Shown piece by piece: positions 14,068-14,131 of a stretch of 14,131 bases of DNA. Origin of the DNA: Caryophanales bacterium UBA7476 (GTDB lineage: Bacteria; Bacillota_I; Bacilli_A; RF39; UBA660); assembly GCA_002477275.1 (NCBI GenBank), contig DLOU01000047.1:9998-24128 (forward strand), read 5' to 3'. A program made the position numbers and the translations under genes. Position 1 is the first letter of the stretch, and each line of letters begins with the position of its first letter. The notes under the pieces were generated by a model. The model was not told the DNA's origin, searched no databases, and worked only from the letters and a program-made list of their open reading frames with translations.

Positions 14068-14131
14068 TGGTGTCCCCTTGCGGGCTCGAACCGCAGACCC
14101 ACTGATTAAGAGTCAGTTGCTCTACCAACTG
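14068..14131 (-). tRNA. tRNA-Lys (anticodon CUU), 5' end beyond the window
   Basis: The - strand gives a D-arm remnant (CAGTTGGTAGAGC), an anticodon arm ACTGA-CTCTTAA-TCAGT with anticodon CUU (lysine), a 5-base variable loop GGGTC, a T-arm TGCGG-TTCGAGC-CCGCA and a 3' acceptor strand AGGGGAC followed by A and an encoded CCA (14070-14068). About 12 bases of the 5' acceptor and first D-arm bases lie past base 14131. All visible conserved positions fit a functional tRNA. Confidence 0.95.

Overview
The window looks like a chromosome segment from a low-GC, Gram-positive-type bacterium (Bacillota or a close relative, possibly a gut lineage near the RF39/Mollicutes branch; the lineage is my inference). 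The DNA is strongly AT-rich. Genes carry good AGGAGG-type ribosome binding sites, intergenic gaps are short, and the content (typA, rpmB, rbfA, a MurF-type ligase, ddl, and a T-box in front of a ThrRS gene) fits that group. TGA is used as a stop codon and Trp is encoded by TGG, so the Mycoplasma code does not apply.

Region 1 (1-3265, + strand) is the end of a surface-polysaccharide cluster in decay. It has the last codons of an upstream gene, an intact GT4 glycosyltransferase, an O-antigen polymerase/ligase-type (Wzy) gene broken by one extra A in an A-run, and a second GT4 gene cut after about 72 codons. That stub is fused in frame to an unrelated domain that resembles a PD-(D/E)XK nuclease.

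Region 2 (3264-5305, - strand) is the most interesting part. A short threonyl-tRNA synthetase lacks the TGS domain and the editing-site metal ligands. In front of it lies a layered leader: an extended -10 promoter; a 20-codon leader peptide with six Thr codons in a run of seven; a Rho-independent attenuator with a plausible competing antiterminator that begins at the leader stop codon; a complete T-box riboswitch with a Thr (ACU) specifier and its own terminator; and a small 18-codon ORF just before thrS. Ribosome-stalling attenuation and a tRNA-sensing riboswitch thus appear stacked in series on one threonine signal.

Region 3 (5307-9331) holds a zinc-ribbon membrane protein (-), typA (+), an unknown single-pass membrane protein (+) and rpmB (-). 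They are separated by compact promoters and by terminators that often overlap the stop codons.

Region 4 (9332-13875, + strand) is an operon-like run: rbfA, an alpha/beta hydrolase, a membrane-anchored MurF-type ligase, ddl and a CmpB-type membrane protein. Ddl makes D-Ala-D-Ala and the MurF-type enzyme would attach it to the peptidoglycan precursor. The window ends inside a tRNA-Lys(CUU) gene on the - strand with its own terminator. The stretch between 13876 and 14028 holds nothing I can identify. No CRISPR array, insertion sequence or rRNA was seen.
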